DNA of 64,000 nucleotides from Dulcicalothrix desertica PCC 7102 (GCF_003991905.1 NZ_RSCL01000002.1:339142-403141); one strand, 5' to 3'. Shown: positions 47,051 through 56,942, numbered from the stretch's first letter. Numbers and translations: made by a program. Notes: a model not told the origin generated them from the letters alone.

Positions 47051-47608
47051 TTAAGTTGAAATTTCGCAGGTAATTAGCCTGTTAAAGAAATAATTGGTCA
47101 TTTTTGAGCCAAAAGGGGAGTTCCACCAGCGTGAGGGGTGACATCCTTTTGGTGCATTTAGCGTGTAATCTAGTTCATCGCATTTTTGCCATTTATTATT
47201 TAAGCGCCATCCATTTAATAAACCTAATTTTTCAATTACACTATTATCTTGGGCAATAGTAGTATCAATGCTCCCACCGACTTCTTGGTACATTTGACCT
47301 TGAACACTGAAACCAAATTTGCCTTGACTATAAGTTGTCCAGAGTTTATCAATAGCTTGCAGTTGATTACAAGGAAAAGCACGCACATCGTTTGGTGTAA
47401 TTGTTTCTAAACTCTCGGCGCCAGTTATACTGAGCATAACTCGAATCGTTTCTTGATCAGCCTCACGAAAATCGCCTGCTGCGAGTAATTTTTGTAAGTG
47501 TTGGAATCTATACACATCTGGCATGAGTAATAAAGTCGTTTCCAGACGCGCGACTTTTGCCTCAAGTTCGACAATACGGTTTTGTAATTGAATGTAATCT
47601 TCAGTCAT
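47051..47608 (-). CDS. GUN4 domain protein
   Basis: The 185-residue protein has an N-terminal coiled coil (residues 5-27, IQLQNRIVELEAKVARLETT) and a GUN4 domain (about 33-175): LQKLLAAGDFREADQETIRVML, then IDKLWTTYSQGKFGFSVQ, and the C-terminal HPSRWWNSPFGSK. GUN4 proteins bind porphyrins and stimulate magnesium chelatase in chlorophyll synthesis. Cyanobacteria carry one housekeeping Gun4 and several GUN4-domain paralogues. The coiled-coil start and spacing suggest this is one of the paralogues, not the main activator (inference). Confidence 0.88.
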   Translation of the reverse strand: MTEDYIQLQNRIVELEAKVARLETTLLLMPDVYRFQHLQKLLAAGDFREADQETIRVMLSITGAESLETITPNDVRAFPCNQLQAIDKLWTTYSQGKFGFSVQGQMYQEVGGSIDTTIAQDNSVIEKLGLLNGWRLNNKWQKCDELDYTLNAPKGCHPSRWWNSPFGSKMTNYFFNRLITCEIST

Positions 47609-47668
47609 AAAACTTTTTGCTCCTGTATTGGCTAATTCTTGTAGTATTTGTAAATGTAATGTTTAGTG

Positions 47669-47683
47669 AGAAACCGGGTTTCT
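47669..47683. repeat. Single AGAAACCGGGTTTCT palindrome
   Basis: One perfect copy without a partner. It begins one base after the stop of the possible 35-residue frame and lies upstream of the GUN4 gene. Confidence 0.75.
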
Positions 47684-47791
47684 TTAGCCGTGAAAGAAGA
47701 AGGAATGAATTAGCAAGATTACTGCGAGTGAGAATAAAATGTGATTCATCCAATCGTCAAATGTCCAGTTGTGAAATATTTTTTTGAGCAT
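47684..47791 (-). CDS. Possible 35-residue single-helix membrane peptide
   Basis: The frame reads MLKKIFHNWTFDDWMNHILF then SLAVILLIHSFFFHG. A basic and aromatic N-terminus is followed by one strongly hydrophobic helix (about 19-32), as in small photosystem or regulatory peptides. No ribosome-binding site is evident and no family is recognised, so this may be chance. Confidence 0.3.
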   Translation of the reverse strand: MLKKIFHNWTFDDWMNHILFSLAVILLIHSFFFHG

Positions 47792-47824
47792 GGTACAAGT
47801 GGTTAGAGAATTTTTGTATTTTGA

Positions 47825-47990
47825 TGTCATGCTGAACGTAGTGAAGCATCTCGTTATATATGTAGATATTTAGATTCTTCGCTACGCTCAGAATGGCAAT
47901 TTAAATGCTCAGAATGACAATTTAAATGCTCAGAATGACAATTTAAATGCTCAGAATGGCAATTTAAATGCTCAGAATGGCAATAGAAGT
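47825..47990. repeat. GTCATGCTGAACG inverted repeat with five 21-bp tandem units
   Basis: GTCATGCTGAACGTAGTGAA at about 47826 is complementary in part to TTCTTCGCTACGCTCAGAAT at 47876. From 47886 the unit GCTCAGAATGGCAATTTAAAT is repeated five times (the last partial), with only G/A changes at one base. It lies just after the RND pump stop codon. Confidence 0.85.
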
Positions 47991-47992
47991 GT

Positions 47993-50900
47993 TTATTTGT
48001 TCTGTGTGGAGATATTTAGGTTCGGCGCCTTATCGCTTTGAGAGGCAACAACGGCAGGTTCGGATTTAGGTTGCTTGGATTTTTTGGGTTTGTCGATTTT
48101 GTTGGGTGTTAAGAAGCGGTGTTCTATATCTTTAATGACTACATACAGTACTGGTACTAAAAACAAACTTAAAACTGTGGATATTAAATAACCACCAAAT
48201 AAAGCTGTTCCTAATGACCAGCGACTCATGGCGCCTGCACCTTTGGCAATTACTAGGGGCCAAAATCCTACTAGACCAGAAAATGCGGTCATTAAGATGG
48301 GGCGTAACCTATCTTCTGCTGCGCGAATAGCAGATTGTTTAACGCTCATACCAATTTCGTGTAGCTGGTTTGCAAATTCAACGATTAAAATCGCGTTTTT
48401 AGAAGCTAAACCAATGAGCATTACTAACGCGACTTGAGCGTAGATATTATTGTTAACAACTGGATATACACCACCTGCTTGCAAGAAATTAGCGCGAAAT
48501 TGAATTGCACCTAAAGCACCAAGAATTGCTAGTGGTACGGTCAACATAATTATAGTTGGGTCGATATAGCTTTCGTATTGAGCAGCCAGAACAAGAAATA
48601 CCATCACAAAAGCTAAACCAAAAATAATGGGAGCGGCGCCACCTCCTGAACGTTCTTGAAATGCGGTACCTGTCCATTCATATCCAAAACCTGGCTGTAA
48701 TGTTTGTGCGGCAACTTGCTCCATTGCTATCATAGCTTGTCCGGTACTAAAACCAGGTGCGGGACTAGCTTGAACTTTAATAGCAGGATAGATGTTGTAG
48801 TGCGTAATAATTGGTGGGTAGTTAATACGTTCGGCTTTGACGACACTAGTAAGAGAAATCATTTTATTGTCGCGCGAGCGTACATACAGACTATTTAAAG
48901 CATCAGGGTTAGAACGAAATTCTCCTTCTGCTTGAGCATAAACACGATACAGTTGCCCTCCTAGTACATATTGATTGACGTAACGGGCGCCGAGATAGGT
49001 TTGCATCGTGCTAAAAATATCGTTGATGGCAATATTTTGTGCTTTGGCTTGGTTACGGTCGATAGCAATTTGCATCATGGGAGTACTATTTGTAAATTGT
49101 GTAAATACTCCAGCTAACTCTGGACGTTTGCGAGCAGCATTGATGAATTTTTGCGAATTATCGATGAGTGTTTCCATTGGTAGCGCTGCTTTGTTTTGGA
49201 TGAAAAATTCCAAACCACCTGCACTTCCTAGACCATCTACCGGGGGTGCATTCACTGCAATTAAACGCGCACCCGAAATTTTTGATGCAAGTTCTTTATT
49301 AATCGCACTAGTTATACCAAAAACTGATTCGTTAGCTTTTTTACGTTCTTCCCAGTGTTTTAACTTAACAAAGAAGAGAGATTTATTAGTCGCGTTTCCT
49401 TCAAATCCAAATCCTGCTAAACCATTAACATGTTCAACTTCAGGAAATTTCCGCACTATTTTTTGAACGTTTTCAACGATATCATTGGTGTAATTTAATG
49501 ATACCCCTGGAGGTCCTTCACCAATGATAAAAAAGTAACCTTGGTCTTCTTCTGGAATAAAACCTTGGGGAGTTACCATATAAATCCATGCGGAAGCAAC
49601 TAACCCAGCAATAAAAACAGGAACAACAATTACACGAATCTTGATTAGAAAAACAACGATACTAGTGTAACCACCTTTGACCCAATCAAAGAATCGATTG
49701 AACCATCTAAATAGTACAGCAATCGGACCGTGTGCTTCTTGAACAGGACGCATTAGTAAGGCGCCCATTGCAGGAGAGAATGTAAGAGCGTTGAAAGTCG
49801 AAAGTAAAATCGAAAAAGCAATAATGAGCGCAAATTGTTTATAAACAATACCCGTAGTGCCAGGAAAGAACGATACAGGGATAAACACTGCCATTAATAC
49901 TAATGATGTAGCAATTACTGCCCCGGTTAATTCTCCCATCGAGTCCAAGGCAGCTTGTAAAGGTTTCATTCCTTGAGCAAGCTTTAGAGCAATTGCTTCT
50001 ACTATAATAATCCCGTCATCTACTACTAACCCGGTAGCTAAAATTACCGCGAACAAAGTTAATTGATTGAGTGTAAACCCAAATGCATAAGCAAACGCCA
50101 TCGTACCAATCAAAGATACAGGAATTGAAATTGAAGGAATAACAGTTGTTCTCCAATCTTGTAGAAATATGAAGATAACCAGAAACACAAGCAACACAGC
50201 TTCTAACAGTGTTTTAAATGCCTCATCAAGCGAAGCAGCAACGAACTCAGTATTATCTAGTGCAACTGTAGCTTTTAATCCAGGTGGAAAATTCTTTGAT
50301 AATTCCTGCATTCTTGCTTTTACTAACCCCGCAGTATTCCAAGCATTAGTACCAGGGAGTTGGTTAACTAATAGCGCAACAGCCGGAGCATTATCGAATA
50401 TATTTGTTGTACTGTAATCTTGGGCGCCGACTTCCGCACGTCCAACATCTCGAACACGAGTTAGCGTACCATCTTGCCCAACCTTGACTACTATATCTTC
50501 AGCTTCTTGTGGCGTCGTAAACCTGCCAACTGCTCGCAATGCAATTTCAAACTGCTGCGTACTTGGAGTCGGTTGTTGTCCAATACGTCCAGCACCAACT
50601 TGGATATTTTGTTCGCTGATGGCACTAACTACATCTTGTGCAGTAACTCCGCGCGCTGCTAACGATGAGGGGTTTAACCAAATTCGCATTGCGTACTTAC
50701 GTTCACCAACAATTCGCGCGCTTCCTACTCCTTCAATTCGTTTAATTTCATCAAGAACAAAACGGTCTACATAGTTACTCAAAAAAACGTTGTCGTAAAG
50801 AAATTTTCCGCTCTTGTCTTTTTCTGATGAAATTGCATAAGCAATCGTAATCGTTGGTGACTGCTTCTGAGTAATTACACCAGTTTGGTTCACTTCGACA

Positions 50901-51262
50901 GGCAACTGAGACGCAGCCACAGCTACGTTATTCTGTACCAATACCTGTGCTGTGTTCCTATCTATATCTGTAGGAAAAGATACATTAATTGATGTATCAC
51001 CGTTGTTTGTCGTTTGCGACGACATGTAAACAACTTTTTCCGTACCGTTGATTTGACGTTCTAGTACTGTTGTCACATTTTCTTCAGCAGTCTTTGCATC
51101 AGTTCCCAGATAATTAGCTGTCACTGTAACTTGCTTTAATGCGAGTTGAGGTAACTTATCTAAAGGAAGTAGCGGAATACAAATACCACCAACAAGAATA
51201 ATTAAGATGGTGCAGACCGTTGTGAGAACGGGTCGCTTGATAAAGTTTTGTGAAATACTCAT
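47993..51262 (-). CDS. RND multidrug efflux permease (HAE1 family)
   Basis: This 1089-residue inner-membrane transporter pumps drugs or lipophilic compounds using the proton gradient. Start MSISQNFIKRPVLTTVCTIL, the first periplasmic region with QLPGTNAW, and helix 4 with GLVVDDGIIIVEA (the proton-relay Asp pair) are typical. So are the duplicated halves, AFSPAMGALLM and the second-half IVEFANQLHE. The adaptor gene lies upstream on the same strand, so they form an operon of adaptor then permease. No TolC-type outer-membrane partner is in the window; a shared one elsewhere is likely. The protein has a charged C-terminal tail. Confidence 0.95.
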   Translation of the reverse strand: MSISQNFIKRPVLTTVCTILIILVGGICIPLLPLDKLPQLALKQVTVTANYLGTDAKTAEENVTTVLERQINGTEKVVYMSSQTTNNGDTSINVSFPTDIDRNTAQVLVQNNVAVAASQLPVEVNQTGVITQKQSPTITIAYAISSEKDKSGKFLYDNVFLSNYVDRFVLDEIKRIEGVGSARIVGERKYAMRIWLNPSSLAARGVTAQDVVSAISEQNIQVGAGRIGQQPTPSTQQFEIALRAVGRFTTPQEAEDIVVKVGQDGTLTRVRDVGRAEVGAQDYSTTNIFDNAPAVALLVNQLPGTNAWNTAGLVKARMQELSKNFPPGLKATVALDNTEFVAASLDEAFKTLLEAVLLVFLVIFIFLQDWRTTVIPSISIPVSLIGTMAFAYAFGFTLNQLTLFAVILATGLVVDDGIIIVEAIALKLAQGMKPLQAALDSMGELTGAVIATSLVLMAVFIPVSFFPGTTGIVYKQFALIIAFSILLSTFNALTFSPAMGALLMRPVQEAHGPIAVLFRWFNRFFDWVKGGYTSIVVFLIKIRVIVVPVFIAGLVASAWIYMVTPQGFIPEEDQGYFFIIGEGPPGVSLNYTNDIVENVQKIVRKFPEVEHVNGLAGFGFEGNATNKSLFFVKLKHWEERKKANESVFGITSAINKELASKISGARLIAVNAPPVDGLGSAGGLEFFIQNKAALPMETLIDNSQKFINAARKRPELAGVFTQFTNSTPMMQIAIDRNQAKAQNIAINDIFSTMQTYLGARYVNQYVLGGQLYRVYAQAEGEFRSNPDALNSLYVRSRDNKMISLTSVVKAERINYPPIITHYNIYPAIKVQASPAPGFSTGQAMIAMEQVAAQTLQPGFGYEWTGTAFQERSGGGAAPIIFGLAFVMVFLVLAAQYESYIDPTIIMLTVPLAILGALGAIQFRANFLQAGGVYPVVNNNIYAQVALVMLIGLASKNAILIVEFANQLHEIGMSVKQSAIRAAEDRLRPILMTAFSGLVGFWPLVIAKGAGAMSRWSLGTALFGGYLISTVLSLFLVPVLYVVIKDIEHRFLTPNKIDKPKKSKQPKSEPAVVASQSDKAPNLNISTQNK

Positions 51263-51302
51263 GGTTTAAAAAAGTTGAAAGTGCGCTCGTGCTGAGTGCT
51301 GA

Positions 51303-51330
51303 GTAGAGACGCGATTAATCGCGTCTCTAC
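51303..51330. repeat. GTAGAGACG palindrome family, variant copy
   Basis: The half-site is GTAGAGACGCGATT. Relative to the other copies, T-to-C and A-to-G changes occur at paired positions, so the palindrome stays perfect. Partial copies GCGTCTGTACTAAGTTAATG follow at 51349-51390. Confidence 0.85.
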
Positions 51331-51429
51331 TAAATTAAGGATTAATTGCGTCTGTACTAAGTTAATGATTATCGCGTCTGTACTAAGTTAATGAGTTAGG
51401 AGTTATGAGTTATAAGTTCTTAACTCAAT

Positions 51430-51466
51430 TCTTTCCCCAACTCAGCACTCAGCACTCAGCACTCAT
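51430..51466. repeat. CTCAGCACT tandem repeat
   Basis: CTCAGCA units in tandem at 51441-51464, with the inverse word GTGCTGAGTGCTGAGT near 51289-51304. The same words occur inside the DHH-CBS-CCA gene at 55455-55522. Confidence 0.75.
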
Positions 51467-51470
51467 TACT

Positions 51471-52877
51471 CTATAGAGAAGCTGTTTGACTTGCAGGTCT
51501 AATAGGCGCCCCGTTAGTCAAGCTTTGAATACCTGATACAATTAGGTTCTCTCCAGGTTGTATGCCTGAAACAAGTTGATAATCTTGTCCTTGCATTACG
51601 CCTAATTTCACAGGTTTTTGTCGTGCGACCATTTGTGATTTTCCGTTTTTGGTTTCAGATTCTGCCACAAAAACAAAATCTTGGGCGCCAATGCGAGATA
51701 CTGCAACAGCAGGTACTTTAACACCAGCACCTTGACTCCAAATTATTCGCGCACGTACAAATTGTCCATCGCGTAGTTTTTGGTCATTATTGGGAAAACG
51801 TGCTTTAGTTAAAATCGCTTGGTCTCCTGAACTTACTTGTGGAGCGATAAAATTAATACTGCCACGAGATAATTGTGTTCCTGAGTTTGGGTCAATTAAT
51901 GCTACCGCTAGTCCCCGTCGTAGTTGTCCAGATAAATTTGTAGGAACTGGAATACGTAAATCTAATTCATCATTTTGAATAATACTCGTGACCGAATCAC
52001 CCACGTTAACTAAATCACCAACACGGACGGGTACATCACCAACGACACCACTTACAGGAGCAACCACTCGGTTATAGCTTAAGTCTTCTACCTGCACAGC
52101 AGTTTCAGCTTGAGCGCGTTTTAGTTGTGACTCATTTTGTTTTACTAAAGCAACCGCACCTCTCCACTGTGACTGCGCTTGTTGGAGTGCGCTTTGTGCT
52201 GATGCAAGTGATTGTATCGCAGCTTCACGTGCAGCAATAGCACTATTACGTTGGGCACGACGTTCATCTAAATTTTGCCTTGCAACGGCGCCAGCTTTAG
52301 CTAATTCTTCTGAACGCTTATAGTTAATATTGGCAAGCTCAACATCACTGTTACGATTAACAATATCTGCTTGATAACGTTTAATTTCTGCTGTACGCTG
52401 TTTGATCTCAGCTTCATTAGCGCGTACTTGTGCAACTGCATTTTCTAAAGTTCCCCTTTGGGAATTTACCGAAGCTATCGCTGCATCTACCGACGCTCTG
52501 CTTCTTTCTGGACGTAACTGTATTATTGGTGTCCCCTGTTTAACGAAGTTACCTTGGGCAACAGTAACTTGTACTATACGTCCGCTAATTTGCGGTTTTA
52601 ACGAAACACGCTGCTTCGCTTCGAGTGTTCCTACAAATTCTGTACTATTTTCGACTGTCGATGTTTCAACACGCTGTAATTTTACTAAGGCAGCAGGGGG
52701 TCCACCCGCAGCATTCGTTGATGGTTTATTGGCACCACAACCGCTTATTATCGCTGACGAAAGGATTACAGCACAGCACAAATAATATTTTGTTAGATTT
52801 TTTGTTAGATTTTTTGAATTTTGCATATACCCAGTTAATGACTCACCAAAAATATAGGGGTTTGCAGCGATAGTCAT
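51471..52877 (-). CDS. RND efflux periplasmic adaptor lipoprotein
   Basis: This membrane-fusion protein links the RND permease to an outer-membrane channel. A lipobox-like signal is visible: hydrophobic AVILSSAIISGC, with the Cys as the lipidation site near residue 47 of the longest form. Biotinyl-lipoyl-like halves (RVSLKPQISGRIVQV and VVAPVSGVVGDVPVRVGDLV) flank a long alpha-helical hairpin (about 125-270, rich in Ala, Gln and Glu). The beta-barrel and membrane-proximal domains follow. The ATG at 52826 (MQNSKNLTKNLTKYY) gives a normal signal peptide and is probably the real start; the longer form adds 17 residues. It is upstream of the RND permease gene. Confidence 0.92.
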   Translation of the reverse strand: MTIAANPYIFGESLTGYMQNSKNLTKNLTKYYLCCAVILSSAIISGCGANKPSTNAAGGPPAALVKLQRVETSTVENSTEFVGTLEAKQRVSLKPQISGRIVQVTVAQGNFVKQGTPIIQLRPERSRASVDAAIASVNSQRGTLENAVAQVRANEAEIKQRTAEIKRYQADIVNRNSDVELANINYKRSEELAKAGAVARQNLDERRAQRNSAIAAREAAIQSLASAQSALQQAQSQWRGAVALVKQNESQLKRAQAETAVQVEDLSYNRVVAPVSGVVGDVPVRVGDLVNVGDSVTSIIQNDELDLRIPVPTNLSGQLRRGLAVALIDPNSGTQLSRGSINFIAPQVSSGDQAILTKARFPNNDQKLRDGQFVRARIIWSQGAGVKVPAVAVSRIGAQDFVFVAESETKNGKSQMVARQKPVKLGVMQGQDYQLVSGIQPGENLIVSGIQSLTNGAPIRPASQTASL

Positions 52878-53079
52878 TGAAGCTAATCAAAATTTCTCCC
52901 AAAAACGTTTTCTTCGGAGATTGCTGAGTTTGATTATGTGTTCTAGACTAACAGTTATTTATTTAATTGAAATATTTTTCTTGATTCTTTTTGCTTTGCT
53001 ACAAATTTTTATTAAATTATATATTTTTTGTAATATTAGTTTATATTGCTTAATGTTATTTATCGGTCAGGCGGGGTGC

Positions 53080-53859
53080 CTAACCCATCGATAATAACCA
53101 AATACCACTATATGTCATCCCAGAATCATCTGGTTGAACGAGTAAAAAATGTAACCCCTTGCTTTGTTGTTTTCGCTGTTCATAATTTTGAGCAGCAACT
53201 TTAACATCATTATCATCAAAAGTTGCAATCACCCATCTATCAGCCAAAGCAGCTTCAAGTATCAAACCATCCGGCGCCCCAGCGATATAATTTAAATAAG
53301 CAGGACGTGATTGTTGTAACCAACGTGCCAACCGCATCGACTGTCTACCACCATAAATAACAACACCAGGAATAAGTTGAGTTGATGCTAAACCCAAATT
53401 AAAAGGAAGAATAAAATCAGGAAAATCAACAATAGGAATACGACGCTGACGAAACTCTTCAACATCACCCGCAGGAAGCGAAGCAAATCGCCATTTTTCT
53501 CCTAAAAGATTATCAGGTAAAGGAACTGGGGGTAACTTTTCTAATTCAATAGGATAAGATTTATCTTTCAACCACTGTTTCAAAGCTGTAGTGCGACGAG
53601 TTGCTTCGACCTCTATATTTAAATTCCGTGCAGCAGTTTCAACTAAACTTAGAGATTGAGGACGAAACACCTGTATTTTATTAGGCATACCAGAAGCACA
53701 TGCCAACTCAAACTGTGAAGTCAGCCAATTAGAATTAGCTTGCGACTGAGGACAAGATGCCTCATATTTAAAATTACCGCTACTATCATTAATCAACAAA
53801 TCCCACAACTGTTCATGATTTTGAGGACGACGATAAAAATCAACTTGCCAAACTAACAC
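53080..53859 (-). CDS. Tab2/Atab2 family RNA-binding protein
   Basis: This 259-residue protein is the cyanobacterial form of Tab2 (DUF1092). Plant and algal relatives (Atab2, Tab2) bind the psaB leader and activate translation of photosystem I and II subunits. Blocks MLVWQVDFYRRP, FELACASGMPNKIQVFRPQS, LGLASTQLIPGVVIYGGRQS and the C-terminal WIATFDD-type segment (RWVIATFDDNDVK) fit well. A role in photosystem I synthesis is inferred from the homologues. The gene is single, between an efflux operon and the DHH-CBS-CCA gene. Confidence 0.9.
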   Translation of the reverse strand: MLVWQVDFYRRPQNHEQLWDLLINDSSGNFKYEASCPQSQANSNWLTSQFELACASGMPNKIQVFRPQSLSLVETAARNLNIEVEATRRTTALKQWLKDKSYPIELEKLPPVPLPDNLLGEKWRFASLPAGDVEEFRQRRIPIVDFPDFILPFNLGLASTQLIPGVVIYGGRQSMRLARWLQQSRPAYLNYIAGAPDGLILEAALADRWVIATFDDNDVKVAAQNYEQRKQQSKGLHFLLVQPDDSGMTYSGIWLLSMG

Positions 53860-53899
53860 GTTTATTCTCCGAGAGTATGCTAATTTTATAAAAATGTAC

Positions 53900-54115
53900 T
53901 TGTCATTCTGAGCGTAGCGAAGAATCTCTAAAGTTTTGATGTTTATTAATATGCTTCATTATAGTGACTCATTACAATATATATTAGATGCTTTGTGCCT
54001 CAGCATGAAAATATATATTAGATGCTTCGTGCCTCAGCATGACAATATATACTAGATGCTTCGTGCCTCAGCATGACAATATACTAGATGCTTCGTGCCT
54101 CAGCATGACAATATA
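53900..54115. repeat. TCATTCTGAGCG / GCCTCAGCATGACA tandem array
   Basis: One TGTCATTCTGAGCGTAGCGA copy at 53901 is followed by four tandem units of GATGCTTCGTGCCTCAGCAT plus an AT-rich tail (period about 32-34). It ends right before the stop codon of the DHH-CBS-CCA gene. Confidence 0.85.
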
Positions 54116-54116
54116 T

Positions 54117-56822
54117 TTACAGAGGATATTTTTGACTTAAAAACGCCTCAGCACTAACTCTATCATTAACAACGCCATCTAAAGTCGCAGCTAACAAATC
54201 ATCAAGCATTTCCTTAAAAGCTCGACCAGGTTTATACCCTAATTTTTGTAAATCATTACCATTTAAAGGCGCCTGAACAAAACGCCATACACTAATATAC
54301 TGCCAAATTGAACGACGAATAGACCGTTGACTTTGTAAAGCAGCTAAAATCAGTGTCTCCAAATCATACTTCTTAAGTAAACCAACAACCTGACTCTTTA
54401 GTCTACACTCTGTCAAACCAGCAATATTATCCATTGCCTTACTAAAATGCGATAATCTTTTAATACTATCGTCAGGCAATTGTAAATTAGTAGCAACCTT
54501 ACTACGAAACTCCGGCGCCAAGTGAGCGATAATAGCTTCAAGACGAAGCAGCCAATGAGTAATAGCTTGTGAGTTATCAAAACGTTGTAAACAGCGCTCG
54601 AGCAAACGTAACTGACGCAATAACTCTACATTAAGTTTTAAAGTTGGGTGAATACATTGCAACGCACTTAAATTATCTAACAATTCGAGTGCCCGTTTCC
54701 AGTAAGGCGCCTCAAGAATTAACTTTAACTCAGCTTTGAGACGAGTCGAAAGTGCGGGAGTTTTATTATTTTCGCGTGCAGTGCGGTCATACACACCACT
54801 ATTAATCGCATAACGAATATAACTTTCGGTCTGTGACTCAATAGTAAACCCTAACCGCACAGCAAATCTAACTCCCCGATAAATACGTGTTGGGTCTTCA
54901 ATAAAGCTATTTGGGTGCAAAACACGCATTTGTCGAGCTTCTAAATCGATTAACCCATTAAAATAATCAAGTAACTCACCTGCACGTGGGGTAGTTAAAC
55001 GTAATGCCATTGCATTAATTGTAAAATCTCTTCGATATAAATCTTGACGTATAGAACTTGCTTCAACTTCAGGATTTGCTGCTGGATATGGATAAAATTC
55101 AGTACGTGCTGTAGCGATATCTACCCATAATGAATCAAGTTCGGGGTCTTTGTGCCATAACAATGCAGCAGTTTGAAAAGCACCATGAACATCTAAACGC
55201 GCATTTGGATATAACTTTTGCAGTGCAGTTGCAAGTTCGACACCAGCACCAGCATCTGCGGATTCGTGGAACCCATCAACAACAAGGTCAATATCTTTGA
55301 GTAACAAAGGTTCTTGTTGTATATTTTGGGCAAGTAGTAAGTCACGTACTGCACCCCCTACTACATATAAATGCCAACCGCGTTTTGTCGCTTCTTGGGA
55401 TGCTTTAGTAAGTAACTGCCATAACGCAGGGTTAATATGGTTTTTTAAATTAGTTCTGAGTGCAGAGTGCTGAGTTCTGAGTTTTTTTGACTCAGCACTC
55501 AGCACTTTTGACTCAGCACTCTCGTGTAGTTCTCGCAAAATATCAGTACGGGTTACAATTCCTACTAATTCCCCATTATCCATTACAGGTAGGCGCCCGA
55601 TATCATATTTAACCATCAACTCCTCGATTTGCAGCATAGTAGTATCAGGCGTGATGGTTTTAATATTTGTTGTCATATAACCTTTTACGGGTGCATGACT
55701 AAAACCGTGATGTAAAGCAATATCAAGGTCTCGACGCGAAATTACACCAACTAAGTTTCCTTCGATATCAACTACCGACAGTCCCGAATGTCCATACCGC
55801 AATAATATTCTTTGTGCTTCGGCAATAGTTGTTTCGGGACGAATGCTACGAACAGGGGAAGACATTAAGTCTCTGGCACAAGGAGGTTTGGGTATTTGAA
55901 GTTTTAAACTTTCGATTAACTCGTTTATAATAACCTGAGTATTGGTGCCACGTAAGTTAACAGATGCAGCTTGAGCATGTCCTCCTCCTCCCAATGGTTG
56001 AAATAATTCGTTTAAATCAACAGTTTTAATTTGACTTCTACCAATTATTGTCAAACGAGTTTCATTACCTTCTCCCACGGGAAACTCGTGTACTAATAGC
56101 AACATATCAGTCTCAGATATTGAACGCAGTTGCGAAACTAAACTTGATAGTCCAGGTACAAAAGCATCTGTCTTTAAATGCACCCACCCTATTGCATATC
56201 CATTCTTGTTTATAACTTGAAGGTTATCGAGTGATGTTTTGAGAAGTTGCTGTAATTGTGGTGGTAAACCAGGTTCTAGATATTGGTTAATATTAGGGAT
56301 ATTGGCGCCAAGTTGCATCAACCACCCTAAAGCGATAGCATCACGAGGTGTAGAATTTTCAAAAGTTAGTGAACCTGTATCAGCATGAATACCTAAAGCC
56401 ATAACTGTAGCTTCGCAAGTAGTTAGAGAAATACCTGCTTGCTGTAACTTTTCAGCAATAATTGTAGTTGTGGCGCCTACAGGTTCGATATATAATTTTG
56501 TAGCATTTATATCACAGTCTTCTGGGTGATGGTCGTAAATAGTGATGTCTACTAAATGGGGTAGTTCTAGCCATTCTGATAACTTGCCAATACGTGAACG
56601 AGCTTGAGTGTCTACAATTATCAACGAACGAATTTCTGAAACATTAACTGCCCGTCGTTCAATCAGTGTAAACTCATCGCGGTACAACGCTAAAAAATCT
56701 CTGACAGCAGGATGGGCGCCACCCGATAGAACTATTTTACTACCCGGAAGCAAGCGCGTCAGTCCAACAGCAGCTCCCAGCGCATCAAAATCCACTGTGG
56801 TATGGCATAAAATTAAATCCAT
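54117..56822 (-). CDS. DHH - CBS - tRNA nucleotidyltransferase fusion
   Basis: The 901-residue protein has an N-terminal DHH phosphoesterase module (about 1-305): CHTTVDFDALGAA, IIVDTQARSRIG, the DHH in YDHHPEDCD and a DHHA1-like GGGGHAQAAS. Two CBS domains follow (about 320-430). A class II polyA polymerase/CCA-adding domain comes last (about 465-700, VVGGAVRDLLLAQ and KDIDLVVDG, then RRDFTINAMALRL). This architecture is known in cyanobacteria, where the CCA or A-adding activity matures tRNA 3' ends. Between CBS and polymerase, residues about 432-456 (SAESKVLSAESKKLRTQHSA) are encoded by an intergenic-type repeat inserted in frame. Confidence 0.9.
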   Translation of the reverse strand: MDLILCHTTVDFDALGAAVGLTRLLPGSKIVLSGGAHPAVRDFLALYRDEFTLIERRAVNVSEIRSLIIVDTQARSRIGKLSEWLELPHLVDITIYDHHPEDCDINATKLYIEPVGATTTIIAEKLQQAGISLTTCEATVMALGIHADTGSLTFENSTPRDAIALGWLMQLGANIPNINQYLEPGLPPQLQQLLKTSLDNLQVINKNGYAIGWVHLKTDAFVPGLSSLVSQLRSISETDMLLLVHEFPVGEGNETRLTIIGRSQIKTVDLNELFQPLGGGGHAQAASVNLRGTNTQVIINELIESLKLQIPKPPCARDLMSSPVRSIRPETTIAEAQRILLRYGHSGLSVVDIEGNLVGVISRRDLDIALHHGFSHAPVKGYMTTNIKTITPDTTMLQIEELMVKYDIGRLPVMDNGELVGIVTRTDILRELHESAESKVLSAESKKLRTQHSALRTNLKNHINPALWQLLTKASQEATKRGWHLYVVGGAVRDLLLAQNIQQEPLLLKDIDLVVDGFHESADAGAGVELATALQKLYPNARLDVHGAFQTAALLWHKDPELDSLWVDIATARTEFYPYPAANPEVEASSIRQDLYRRDFTINAMALRLTTPRAGELLDYFNGLIDLEARQMRVLHPNSFIEDPTRIYRGVRFAVRLGFTIESQTESYIRYAINSGVYDRTARENNKTPALSTRLKAELKLILEAPYWKRALELLDNLSALQCIHPTLKLNVELLRQLRLLERCLQRFDNSQAITHWLLRLEAIIAHLAPEFRSKVATNLQLPDDSIKRLSHFSKAMDNIAGLTECRLKSQVVGLLKKYDLETLILAALQSQRSIRRSIWQYISVWRFVQAPLNGNDLQKLGYKPGRAFKEMLDDLLAATLDGVVNDRVSAEAFLSQKYPL
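55455..55522. repeat. CTCAGCACT-type repeat inside a coding region
   Basis: On the plus strand, GAGTGCAGAGTGCTGAGT is followed by GACTCAGCACTCAGCACT and a further GACTCAGCACTC. It matches the spacer repeat at 51280-51466 and also forms a hairpin. It lies in frame within the linker of the DHH-CBS-CCA protein and shows no stop codon. Confidence 0.8.
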
Positions 56823-56942
56823 AAAAATGTTTGACTAATAGTCAATACTAGAATCAGATACTTTAAAATGAAATAAAGTCGGTAAAATTTGTGTTGTAAA
56901 ATATTTTATCTTTAATAGATAGCTGTCTTGGGAGAAAAGAAA

